DNA of 35,222 nt, from assembly GCA_016124655.1 (NCBI GenBank), contig WGNI01000016.1, forward strand, positions 1 through 35,222. The letters run 5' to 3'. This document shows positions 17,459-24,864 of this stretch, in pieces (the stretch's first letter is position 1; the number at the start of each line of letters is the position of its first letter). The notes below the pieces were generated by a model. That model saw only the letters and a list, made by a program, of their open reading frames with translations, did not search any database and was not told where the DNA came from. The translations under genes were made by a program, and so were the position numbers. This stretch comes from Alphaproteobacteria bacterium. GTDB lineage: Bacteria; Pseudomonadota; Alphaproteobacteria; Caulobacterales; Aquidulcibacteraceae.

Positions 17459-17809
17459 ATGAGCATTGAAACGGGACGATCCATGGCGCCAGTGGGCCTG
17501 ACTGATGCGGCGGCGGCGCGGATTAAGCATGTCGTGGCCGGCGAGCCTGCCGAGGCGGGGCTGCGGGTGGCGGTCCAGGGCGGGGGCTGTTCCGGCTTCC
17601 AGTACGAGATCGCCGTGGCCAAGGCGCCCGAGCCGGACGACTTGATCATCGAACGCGGCGGGGCGCGACTGTTCGTGGATTCGCTGTCCGTGCCGTTCCT
17701 GGAAGGCTCCGAACTCGACTGGGTGGAAGAGCTGATCGGGGCCGCGTTCAAGGTGCGCAATCCAAACGCCCGCTCCAGCTGCGGCTGCGGGGTGAGCTTT
17801 TCGGTGTGA
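17459..17809 (+). CDS. erpA: ErpA/IscA-type iron-sulfur cluster insertion protein
   Basis: This A-type carrier (116 residues) delivers Fe-S clusters to target enzymes. The three cluster cysteines are in place: GGGCSGFQYE near residue 45 and SSCGCGVSF at the C-terminus. The ATG at 17459 comes straight after tatatagcctag with no ribosome site; an ATG eight codons later (17483, MAPVGLTDAAAARI) could be the true start and fits the family start better. The gene lies next to dgt, a common alphaproteobacterial pairing, and leads a likely transcript with the Sel1 gene. Confidence 0.93.
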   Translation: MSIETGRSMAPVGLTDAAAARIKHVVAGEPAEAGLRVAVQGGGCSGFQYEIAVAKAPEPDDLIIERGGARLFVDSLSVPFLEGSELDWVEELIGAAFKVRNPNARSSCGCGVSFSV

Positions 17810-18432
17810 CGACGCAAGGCAAGGCCCTCGATCATCCGGGCGCAAGCGCTCAGGCGTGGGCCGCGCTGCGCGAGCGGCGCTGGGACGCGGCTGGCCGCGG
17901 CTTCGCCATGGCCGCCGAGCAAGGCGACCCTGAAGCCGCGCTGGGACAAGCGCTTCTGATCTGGACCGGCCGCGCGCGCGGGGACGCGCGGCAAGCCTTG
18001 CAGGCGGCGGCGGACGCAGGCGCGCCGGCTGCAGTGCATGCGCTGGGCGTTGCGCTTCTGGCGCAGGATCGGCCCGCCGCGATCGGGCATTTCCGCCGCG
18101 CGGCGGACCAAGGCTACGCGCCCTCGATGGCGCGCCTCAGCGAAGCGGCGCCGGCGGCATCACCGGAAGCGCGGGCGTGGGCGGAACGCGGCGCAGCGCT
18201 CGGGGAGCCTGCGTGCATGGCGCGGTTGGGCCGGCTCTTGGCGGATACGCCGATGCGGAAAGAGGCGCTGGCTTGGCTTTACGCGGCGGCCGCGCTGGGC
18301 GCGGGCGCAGATGCTGCGCGCGATGCGCGGTCCTTGGCGCATTTGATGATTGCGCGCGACATCGCGGATGGCCAAAAACGCGGCCGGGCCCTGGTGAAAC
18401 AATTCAAGGCCGCCAAACCAGCGCGGGGGTAA
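17806..18432 (+). CDS. Sel1-like repeat protein
   Basis: The 208-residue protein is Ala-rich and all helical. It shows repeated Sel1/TPR-like units such as GFAMAAEQGDPEAALGQALL, AADAGAPAAVHALGVALL and HFRRAADQGYAPSMARL, each with the Ala-Gly spacing of the family. Such repeats usually act as protein-binding scaffolds. The GTG start overlaps the erpA stop (GTGA), so it is co-translated with erpA, yet no functional link is known. No signal peptide is visible, so it is probably cytoplasmic. Confidence 0.8.
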   Translation: MTTQGKALDHPGASAQAWAALRERRWDAAGRGFAMAAEQGDPEAALGQALLIWTGRARGDARQALQAAADAGAPAAVHALGVALLAQDRPAAIGHFRRAADQGYAPSMARLSEAAPAASPEARAWAERGAALGEPACMARLGRLLADTPMRKEALAWLYAAAALGAGADAARDARSLAHLMIARDIADGQKRGRALVKQFKAAKPARG

Positions 18433-18436
18433 GTCC

Positions 18437-19111
18437 ATGATGTCGGTGAGCGAAGCGCTGCGCAAACGCATCTCCACGCGCGCATTCCTGCCCACGCCGG
18501 TTCCAGAGACGCTGGTGCGCGAGATTCTCGATGTTGCGCGGCGCGCGCCGTCCGGCGGCAATGTGCAGCCGTGGAAAGTGATGGCGGTGGCGGGCGAAGA
18601 CCGCCAGAACGTGATCGATATCGCCGCGCAGGTGACGCAGACCAATCCGGCCGGCGAAGTCGGCGAGCGGTTCATCTATCCGGACAATCTTTGGGAGCCG
18701 CACCGGAGCTGGCGCTACAAGCTCGGCGAAGACATGTATGCGCTGTTGGGCATCCCGAAGGAAAACAAGCTCGGGCGGCTGGCGCATCTTGCGCGCAATG
18801 CGGAATTCTTCGGCGCGCCGGTTGGGCTTTTCTTCATCATCGACGAGCGCATGGGCTTCGGCCAATGGGCGCATCTGGGGATGTTCATGCAGTCGATCGC
18901 GCTGGCGGCGCTGGAGCGCGGCGTCGCGAGCTGCATGCAGGAATTCTGGGCGCGGTATCGCACCTCGCTCAAGGCGCATTTTCAATTGCCGGAAACGGAA
19001 ATGATCTATTGCGCCATGGCGCTGGGCTATGCCGATGAGAGCGCGGCGGTGAATACGCTCTACGCCGACCGCGCCGAGGTCGATGAATTCGCCACGTTCC
19101 GAGGCTTCTAA
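18437..19111 (+). CDS. nitroreductase family FMN enzyme
   Basis: This 224-residue flavoenzyme has the family FMN-binding pattern: KRISTRAFLPTPVP near residues 10-23 and ARRAPSGGNVQPWKVMAV near 33-50. A later block GMFMQSIALAALERGVASC near residues 150-168 follows, then a C-terminal ALGYAD motif. Members reduce nitro compounds, quinones or enones with NAD(P)H; the natural substrate cannot be told. It follows the Sel1 gene by 4 bases, so it is probably the last gene of the erpA transcript. Its end lies 3 bases from the convergent membrane-protein gene. Confidence 0.92.
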   Translation: MMSVSEALRKRISTRAFLPTPVPETLVREILDVARRAPSGGNVQPWKVMAVAGEDRQNVIDIAAQVTQTNPAGEVGERFIYPDNLWEPHRSWRYKLGEDMYALLGIPKENKLGRLAHLARNAEFFGAPVGLFFIIDERMGFGQWAHLGMFMQSIALAALERGVASCMQEFWARYRTSLKAHFQLPETEMIYCAMALGYADESAAVNTLYADRAEVDEFATFRGF

Positions 19112-19114
19112 GGC

Positions 19115-19447
19115 TCAGGTGCGGGTCGCCGCGACCTGCACGCCGTAAAGCGCAATGCTCGCCGCGGAGAGCGCTGCGGGCCAGAACAGCAAACGCGTCA
19201 ACGCCTTCTCTTTCGGTCCGCGCGCATAAGCGAGCCATCCGCGCGCCAGCGAAATCACGCACGCCGCGGGCAGCGCCGTTGTGGTGACCACATAGGCCGC
19301 GGTGATCACGGAATCGATCGACCAGGGCGCCAATTCGCCGAAGGACGCGGCCTGGATCACATTGCGGCTCAACAGATCGGGCGCGACCACCAAGGGCGCA
19401 GCACAGGCCAGCGTGCCCAACGCCATGGCGATCAGGCGCCAGTTCAT
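19115..19447 (-). CDS. small membrane protein, unknown (second of a coupled pair)
   Basis: The 110-residue protein has an N-terminal hydrophobic stretch (LIAMALGTLACAAPLVV), a middle span (SVITAAYVVTTTALPAACVISLARGWLAY) and a final span (LTRLLFWPAALSAASIALYGVQV), giving about three membrane segments. I recognise no family. Its ATG overlaps the stop of the gene at 19444-19773 (ATGA), so the two are made together and may form a complex. Confidence 0.6.
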   Translation of the reverse strand: MNWRLIAMALGTLACAAPLVVAPDLLSRNVIQAASFGELAPWSIDSVITAAYVVTTTALPAACVISLARGWLAYARGPKEKALTRLLFWPAALSAASIALYGVQVAATRT

Positions 19448-19773
19448 GTTCGCCCGCGCCCGAAATCGAGCACGCCGTCTTCCAGATAATCCACCGCAGC
19501 GAAGATGAATCCCATCAGCGCGAGCCAGGCGATTGGCGCAATGGCGAACACGACCGCGCCGGCCATCCCGGCTTCGAATTGGGCCCAGGCCCAGGCCACG
19601 CCGGCCAGCGCTGCGAGCGGAAAACTCCAGGCCAGCAGCGCTGCGATGAACAGCAATCGCTTGGAGCGCCACACTGCGCGCTCTTCGGGCTGCAACAGCC
19701 GCACGCCCGCCCCCAGGCACGCTGCGGCCGCCGCCAGATTGAACAGCGTGAACGCGATCAACGGCGCAGACAT
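19444..19773 (-). CDS. small membrane protein, unknown (first of a coupled pair)
   Basis: The 109-residue protein has about three membrane spans: LIAFTLFNLAAAAACLGAGV, LLFIAALLAWSFPLAALAGVAWAW and AGAVVFAIAPIAWLALMGFIFA. An acidic tail follows (DYLEDGVLDFGRG). No family is recognised. It is translationally coupled to the following small membrane protein. The pair is divergent from xthA with a 126-base gap. Confidence 0.6.
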   Translation of the reverse strand: MSAPLIAFTLFNLAAAAACLGAGVRLLQPEERAVWRSKRLLFIAALLAWSFPLAALAGVAWAWAQFEAGMAGAVVFAIAPIAWLALMGFIFAAVDYLEDGVLDFGRGRT

Positions 19774-19899
19774 GATCGCTCAATACCACGGCGGCGCCCG
19801 CCGGGTCTTGCACAACACGCCTGAGCGCTTCCAAACTGGTCGCGTGGCGCGCGTCCTGCGCTCTTTTTGCGACAGGGCGCAACCGGAGCACGATCTCTC

Positions 19900-20694
19900 A
19901 TGGCGATGACCATCGCAGCCTGGAACGTCAATTCCATCTTGGCGCGACTGCCCACCGCGCTGGAGGTCTTGAAGGCCGTCAATGCAGATGTCGTGTGTCT
20001 TCAGGAACTGAAATGTGAAGACGGAAGGTTTCCTCGCCTCGAGGTCGAAGACCTCGGCTATCATGTCGAAACGCACGGGCAGAAAACCTATAACGGCGTG
20101 GCGATCCTCTCGCGGTTCCGGCTCAGCGATGTGACGCGCGGCCTGCCGGGCGATGAAGAGGATTCACAGTCGCGTTACATTGAAGCGGTGGTGGAGGCGC
20201 CGGGCGCGCCGGTGCGCGTGGCCTCGCTTTATGCGCCGAACGGCAATCCGATCAGCACGGACAAGTTCCAGTACAAGCTGCGCTGGATGGAGCGGTTGAC
20301 GGCGCATGCGCGCGGCCTGCTGCGGCTGGAAGAGCCGTTCGCGCTGGCGGGCGATTACAACATCATTCCGCGTGACGGCGACGCAGACGATCCGAAGTCC
20401 TGGGAGGGCGATGCGCTCTATTCGCCGGAAGCCAAAGCCGCGTATCGCCGGCTGCGCAATCTGGGCCTGGAAGACGCCTTCATGCAGGCCGACGGGCGTG
20501 ACGGCCAATATACGTTCTGGGACTACCAGGCCGGCGCGTGGCGGCGCAATCACGGCATCCGCATCGATCATATTTTCCTCTCGCCGCAAGCTTTAGATCG
20601 GCTCTCCAGCGTGACGATCCACAAGGAGGCGCGCGCCATGGACAAGCCCAGCGATCATGTGCCCATCATCGCGCGATTGGAGACGGCTTCATGA
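19900..20694 (+). CDS. xthA: exodeoxyribonuclease III
   Basis: ExoIII (264 residues) is the Mg-dependent AP endonuclease and 3' exonuclease of base-excision repair. All motifs are present: AAWNVNSI near residue 8, LQELKCED with the metal Glu near 38, NGVAILSRF near 66, AGDYNIIPRDGDADD near 155, and the terminal SDHVPIIARLE with the catalytic Asp-His. The ATG at 19900 is preceded by ggag; an ATG two codons on is also possible. The stop overlaps the next gene's ATG. Confidence 0.96.
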   Translation: MAMTIAAWNVNSILARLPTALEVLKAVNADVVCLQELKCEDGRFPRLEVEDLGYHVETHGQKTYNGVAILSRFRLSDVTRGLPGDEEDSQSRYIEAVVEAPGAPVRVASLYAPNGNPISTDKFQYKLRWMERLTAHARGLLRLEEPFALAGDYNIIPRDGDADDPKSWEGDALYSPEAKAAYRRLRNLGLEDAFMQADGRDGQYTFWDYQAGAWRRNHGIRIDHIFLSPQALDRLSSVTIHKEARAMDKPSDHVPIIARLETAS

Positions 20695-21056
20695 TCAAGC
20701 TCACCTTCTGCCTGATGCGCCTGCCGCATCTGACGCGCGCGCAGTTTCAGGATTATTGGATCAACACGCACGGGCCGCTGGTGGCGAGCGTGCGCGACCG
20801 CCTGCGCATTCAACGCTATGTGCAATTGCACTCTTCCGCGCCGGAGCTTTCGCAAGACATCCGCGGAAGCCGGCAGGCGCCGGAAGAGTATGACGGCGTC
20901 GCGCAATTGTGGTGGACCAGCTTTGACGATCTCGCCGCGATCAATTCCGATCCGGCCGCCCAGGACGCGGGACGCCTGCTGTTGGAGGATGAGCGGCGCT
21001 TCATCGACTTGCCGCGCTCGCCCTTATGGTGGGGCGAGGAGAAAGCGATCTTCTAG
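20691..21056 (+). CDS. EthD-domain protein
   Basis: The 121-residue protein has the ferredoxin-like EthD pattern: IKLTFCLMRLPHLTRAQFQD, then the signature YWINTHGPLVAS near residues 21-32 and a C-terminal ERRFIDLP block. EthD proteins are small dimers found with catabolic oxygenases or as orphans; the function here is unknown. The ATG overlaps the xthA stop (ATGA), so the two are coupled. The TAG stop is itself the first three bases of the palindromic repeat at 21054-21102. Confidence 0.85.
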   Translation: MIKLTFCLMRLPHLTRAQFQDYWINTHGPLVASVRDRLRIQRYVQLHSSAPELSQDIRGSRQAPEEYDGVAQLWWTSFDDLAAINSDPAAQDAGRLLLEDERRFIDLPRSPLWWGEEKAIF

Positions 21057-21102
21057 AGCCTGATCGTTTGAGATTGAATCAATCTCAAACGATCAGGCTC
21101 TA
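21054..21102. repeat. perfect 49-bp palindrome centred on a GANTC site
   Basis: Two 24-base arms (21054-21077 and 21079-21102) are exact reverse complements around a single base. The ends read tagagcctgatcg and cgatcaggctcta; the centre is TTGAATCAA, so the dyad axis is the N of a GANTC site (21076-21080). It begins with the TAG stop of the EthD gene. It could terminate transcription in both directions or be a dispersed repeat. Confidence 0.95.
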
Positions 21103-21115
21103 CACTCAATACTTC

Positions 21116-21163
21116 GAGCGTGATAGGCGCCAAAACCGGTATCCACTTTTGGCTATCACGCTC
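21116..21163. repeat. second palindromic repeat abutting the lysE-type gene
   Basis: The arm gagcgtgatag (21116-21126) pairs with ctatcacgctc (21153-21163), and an inner stem pairs gccaaaa with ttttggc around ccggtatccac. The core aaaaccggtatccactttt is like a repeat frequent in alphaproteobacteria. On the minus strand the stop of the exporter gene is the TAG of this element's TAGAGC end. Confidence 0.88.
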
Positions 21164-21786
21164 TAGGACTGCGTGGAGAAGAACAGCCACACGGCGATGG
21201 CGGCGAGCGCCAGCGCCGCGCCGCGCTGCAACAGCCGCGTGCGGTCCTGCGATTGCGCGCCGGCCAGAAGTTCGGCGGCGTGTGCGGCGCCCAGCACAAT
21301 CGTTGCATGAATGGCGATGCTGACGCCAAGATGCAGTCCGCCCAGCACGAGCGTTTGCGCCCATACGCGGCCGGCCTGCGCGTCGATAAAGTTCGGCAGA
21401 AGCACAACATAAAGCAGTGCGGCCTTCGGGTTCAGCGCGTTGGCGAGAAAGCCGCGCAGGAACGGCCGTTCGGGGTCCAGGGTCGCGATGTCGGAACCAT
21501 CGGCGTCGCGCCAGGCGTCCCAGGCGAGCCACAGCATGTAGGCGACGCCGGCGAGGCGCAGCGCGTGCAAGGCCGCGGGTTCGCGCAGGATCACCGCGCT
21601 CAAGCCCACGAGCGCCGCGACCAAGTACATCGCCAATCCGGTTGTGACGCCGGCGACAGCGCGCAATCCCGCCGTCCTGCCCGCTTGCGCGGAGAGCACC
21701 GCGAGATAGCCCATGTTCGGGCCAGGCGTCAGCTCCATGACGAGCGCGGCGACCAGAAAGGCGCCGAAGCTCTCCAGCGGCGGCAT
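21163..21786 (-). CDS. LysE/RhtB-family exporter
   Basis: This 207-residue inner-membrane protein has the family opening VMELTPGPNMGYLAVLSAQAG near residues 17-37, then GVTTGLAMYLVAALVGLSAV, the span block LRLAGVAYMLWLAWDAWRD, the typical FLRGFLANALNPKAALLYVVLLPNF near residues 97-121, and two C-terminal spans. Members export amino acids or their derivatives. It follows the SnoaL-like gene by 6 bases, at the end of the ilvD transcript, so amino-acid efflux fits its surroundings, but the substrate is not known. Confidence 0.9.
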   Translation of the reverse strand: MPPLESFGAFLVAALVMELTPGPNMGYLAVLSAQAGRTAGLRAVAGVTTGLAMYLVAALVGLSAVILREPAALHALRLAGVAYMLWLAWDAWRDADGSDIATLDPERPFLRGFLANALNPKAALLYVVLLPNFIDAQAGRVWAQTLVLGGLHLGVSIAIHATIVLGAAHAAELLAGAQSQDRTRLLQRGAALALAAIAVWLFFSTQS

Positions 21787-21792
21787 GAAGCG

Positions 21793-22143
21793 TTAGGACG
21801 CCGCCGGGTCCATGAAGTCGCGGTAGAAGACGACCTTGCCGTCGCGCACGCGGTAGAGACCGCAGCCCTGGCGCTCGCCACTGGGCGTCTTGGCGATCCA
21901 GAGCGCCCAGGCGGTTTCATGGTCGCCGTGTAGTTCAATCAGATCGAAACTGATGTCGCGCGCGCCCATTTCCTTGACCATCAATTCCATGAAGCGCGCG
22001 ATCTCGACCTTGCCCTCGAAGATTCCATAGATGGGATCGACGACCCTTGCGTCGTCAGCGAACAAATCCACCAGCTTGGTGTAATCGCGCGAATCCTGCA
22101 GCGACCAGAAGGCGCGCATCACGTCATAAGCTTGTCCGGCCAT
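21793..22143 (-). CDS. SnoaL-like/NTF2-fold small protein
   Basis: The 116-residue protein has a helix-then-cone pattern: VMRAFWSLQDSRDYTKLVDLFADDARVVDP, then IFEGKVEIARFMELMVKEMG, and the closing strands GLYRVRDGKVVFYRDFMDP. This is the NTF2-like fold of SnoaL-type cyclases, isomerases and binding proteins. The activity cannot be read from sequence. The ATG at 22143 has gaggga ahead of it, and it follows ilvD by 12 bases. Confidence 0.82.
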   Translation of the reverse strand: MAGQAYDVMRAFWSLQDSRDYTKLVDLFADDARVVDPIYGIFEGKVEIARFMELMVKEMGARDISFDLIELHGDHETAWALWIAKTPSGERQGCGLYRVRDGKVVFYRDFMDPAAS

Positions 22144-22155
22144 GGTGTTTGTCCC

Positions 22156-23874
22156 TCAAATATCGGCGTACACGTGGCGCTCGAACGCCGCGCCAGGATG
22201 GGTGACGGCGCCGAGATGGGCGGGTCCTACCCCTTGCGCATATTTCCACAAGGCGCCGGACGCATAATTCGTTTCGCGCGGGGCCCAGGTTTTGCGGCGC
22301 TCGGCAAGTTCGACCTCGCTCACTTCGAGATCGATACGCCCCGTGGCGGCGTCGATGGCGATGATGTCACCGTCTTGCACCAGCGCGATGGGACCGCCCA
22401 GTTGCGCTTCGGGACCGACATGGCCGATGCAGAAGCCGCGCGTGGCGCCGGAGAAGCGACCATCGGTAATCAGGGCGACCTTGTCGCCCATGCCCTGGCC
22501 GTAAAGCGCGGCGGTGGTGGAGAGCATTTCGCGCATGCCTGGGCCGCCGCGCGGGCCTTCATAGCGGATGACGAGCACTTCGCCTTCCTTGTACTGGCGC
22601 TGGGTGACGGCAGCGAAGCACGCTTCTTCTCCGTCGAACACGCGCGCGGGGCCGCGGAAGGCGATGTTTTGCATACCCGCAATCTTCACAATCGCGCCGT
22701 CCGGCGCCATGGAGCCCCATAGTCCAACGACGCCGCCATCACGGGACAAGGGATCAGCGATCGGACGGATCACGTCTTGATCGGTGCGCAAGACGACGCC
22801 TTCGAGATTTTCGCGCAGAGTCTTGCCAGTGACCGTCATCACGTCGCCGTGCAGCAAGCCCGCATCCAGCAGCACTTTCAAGAGCGCGGGCATGCCGCCG
22901 GCTTCGCCCATGTGCTTGGCGACATATTTGCCGCCGGGCTGCAGATCGCACAGCCAGGGCGTTCTCTTGAAGGCGCGCGCGACGTCCTCCAGCGTGAACG
23001 TGATCCCCGCTTCGTGGGCCATCGCCGGCAGATGCAATCCGCCATTGGTGGAGCCGCCCGTGGCGGCGACGACGATGGCGGCGTTTTCAAAGGCTTCGCG
23101 CGTGCAGATGTCGCGCGGGCGGATGTTCTTCGCCAATAGCGCAACAACCGCTTCACCCGACGCACGGGCGTAGGCGTCGCGGCTTTCATAGACCGCAGGG
23201 AGCGCTGCGGACAAAGGCAAGGCAAGGCCGATGGCTTCGGACACGCACGCCATGGTGTTGGCCGTGTATTGGCCGCCGCAGGCGCCGTCGCCGGGGCAGG
23301 CGTGCTTTTCCAAATCGTTCAGGTCTTCCAGCGACAGATTGCCGGCGGCGTGGGCGCCAACGCCTTCGAACAGGTCGCGCACATTGACTTCGCGACCGCG
23401 CCACACGCCCGGCAGGATCGAGCCGCCATAGAGAAACACAGACGGAACATTCAGGCGCAGCATCGCCATCATCATGCCGGGCAGGCTTTTGTCGCAGCCG
23501 GCGACGCCGACGAGCGCGTCATAGGCGTGGCCGCGCATCGTCAACTCCACGGAATCCGCGATCACTTCGCGCGAGACCAGCGACGAACGCATGCCTTCAT
23601 GGCCCATGGCGATGCCGTCGGTGACGGTGATGGTGCAGAATTCGCGCGGCGTCGCGCCGGCGTGCTTCACGCCAGCGGAAACGGCATGCGCCTGGCGCAT
23701 CAAAGCCGTGTTGCACGGCGCTGCTTCATTCCAGCACGACGCGACGCCAATGAAGGGTTGCTCGATCTCCTTCGTGCCGAGGCCCATGGCGTAATAGTAG
23801 GAGCGGTGCGGGGCGCGCTCGGGACCCATCGTGGTGTGGCGCGACGGCAATTTCGATTTGTCCCAGCGTGTCAT
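22156..23874 (-). CDS. ilvD: dihydroxy-acid dehydratase
   Basis: IlvD (572 residues) dehydrates dihydroxy acids in isoleucine, valine and pantothenate synthesis, using a labile Fe-S cluster. Its cysteines lie in [13 protein letters not shown] near residue 45, [13 protein letters not shown] near 115 and [16 protein letters not shown] near 185. [18 protein letters not shown] and the C-terminal [22 protein letters not shown] also match IlvD rather than the sister 6-phosphogluconate dehydratase. I prefer the ATG at 23874 ([13 protein letters not shown]); a TTG seven codons upstream is possible. It follows the dehydrogenase by a short gap. No other ilv gene is in the window. Confidence 0.94.
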   Translation of the reverse strand: MTRWDKSKLPSRHTTMGPERAPHRSYYYAMGLGTKEIEQPFIGVASCWNEAAPCNTALMRQAHAVSAGVKHAGATPREFCTITVTDGIAMGHEGMRSSLVSREVIADSVELTMRGHAYDALVGVAGCDKSLPGMMMAMLRLNVPSVFLYGGSILPGVWRGREVNVRDLFEGVGAHAAGNLSLEDLNDLEKHACPGDGACGGQYTANTMACVSEAIGLALPLSAALPAVYESRDAYARASGEAVVALLAKNIRPRDICTREAFENAAIVVAATGGSTNGGLHLPAMAHEAGITFTLEDVARAFKRTPWLCDLQPGGKYVAKHMGEAGGMPALLKVLLDAGLLHGDVMTVTGKTLRENLEGVVLRTDQDVIRPIADPLSRDGGVVGLWGSMAPDGAIVKIAGMQNIAFRGPARVFDGEEACFAAVTQRQYKEGEVLVIRYEGPRGGPGMREMLSTTAALYGQGMGDKVALITDGRFSGATRGFCIGHVGPEAQLGGPIALVQDGDIIAIDAATGRIDLEVSEVELAERRKTWAPRETNYASGALWKYAQGVGPAHLGAVTHPGAAFERHVYADI

Positions 23875-23898
23875 CGTCGTTTTCCGTTGTCCCAACTG

Positions 23899-24864
23899 CT
23901 ATGCGGCCGCGGCGAGCGCCTTCATGCCCTCTTCCATCGTGACGACGGGCCGGTATCCCAACTCTCGCCGCGCCTTTTCATCACGCAAGATGCAATCGCG
24001 CGACATCACCATCGCGGCGAAAGGCGTCAAGGGCGGTTCGCCCTTCAGGCCGAAGGTGCGCCATGCGAATGCGCTCGCGCCGGCGATCGTATCGGCGAGC
24101 CAGGACGGCAGCGAGCGATCGGCCAGCGTCAAACCGCGCGTCGCGGCCATCGCGGTTATCATGTCGCGCATGCTGCGCACGCCGTCATCGAGCACGAAAT
24201 AGGCCTCGCCGCCGCCGCCGCGCGTCAGCGCGCACTCGATCGCGGCGACAAGATTGTCGATGTGCGTGGTGGAGGTGATTGCGCGGCCGTGATTGATCCA
24301 GCTCCATTGGCCGGACGCGGCCATCTGCTCGATCATCGGCAACAAGGTCAGATCGCCGGGGCCCCAGATGAAGCGCGGGCGCAGGATCAGCGTGGTGAAG
24401 GCGTCGGCGTTGGCCGCGCGCACAAGCATTTCGGCCTGCGCCTTGGTGGCGGAATAAGGATAGGGCGAGTTCGGCGCGAGCGGATAGGTCTCATCCACAT
24501 CGCGCAGCGATTGGCCTTTCAGCAGCGCTGCTTCCGTGCCGATATGAATGAAGCGGCGCGCGCCGGCCTGCTTCGCGGCGGTCAGCATGCGCTGCGTGCC
24601 GTCGACGTTGAAGCGCCGCCAGGCATCCGGCGGGCCCCATGCCTCCACAAACGCCGCGCAATGAAGAATGGTTTCCGCATTGCCGATAAGCGCGGATGTG
24701 ACGTCTTGCAGATCGCAGCGTACGGGCGTTGCGCCGAGCGCGCGAATGGCGAAGTCGGAGCGTTCAGAGCGCGACATGGCGGTCACCGCATGGCCTGCGC
24801 GCACGAACGCTTTGGTCGCAGCGCCGCCGACAAATCCAGACGCGCCGGTGACGAAGATGCGCAT
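23899..24864 (-). CDS. NAD-dependent epimerase/dehydratase (extended SDR, 3-beta-HSD type)
   Basis: The 321-residue protein has the Rossmann motif FVTGASGFVGGAATKAF near residues 4-20, the DLQDV cofactor block near 55, HCAAFVEAWGPPDAWRRFNVDGT near 68-90, and the catalytic YxxxK in PYPYSATKAQAEMLV near residue 135. This resembles 3-beta-hydroxysteroid dehydrogenase/sterol-type members, but the substrate is open. Its ATG and the valS stop share one base (TGATG), so it is co-translated with valS. ilvD follows closely. Confidence 0.88.
   Translation of the reverse strand: MRIFVTGASGFVGGAATKAFVRAGHAVTAMSRSERSDFAIRALGATPVRCDLQDVTSALIGNAETILHCAAFVEAWGPPDAWRRFNVDGTQRMLTAAKQAGARRFIHIGTEAALLKGQSLRDVDETYPLAPNSPYPYSATKAQAEMLVRAANADAFTTLILRPRFIWGPGDLTLLPMIEQMAASGQWSWINHGRAITSTTHIDNLVAAIECALTRGGGGEAYFVLDDGVRSMRDMITAMAATRGLTLADRSLPSWLADTIAGASAFAWRTFGLKGEPPLTPFAAMVMSRDCILRDEKARRELGYRPVVTMEEGMKALAAAA

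Noticed and set aside
17414..17845. An N-terminal extension of dgt of 144 residues
   Set aside because: It runs antisense through all of erpA; the GTG at 17413 has a proper ribosome site and gives the family length.
22156..23874. 6-phosphogluconate dehydratase (Edd) as the identity of this gene
   Set aside because: The N-terminal [17 protein letters not shown] and C-terminal blocks match IlvD, and no Entner-Doudoroff partner is nearby.
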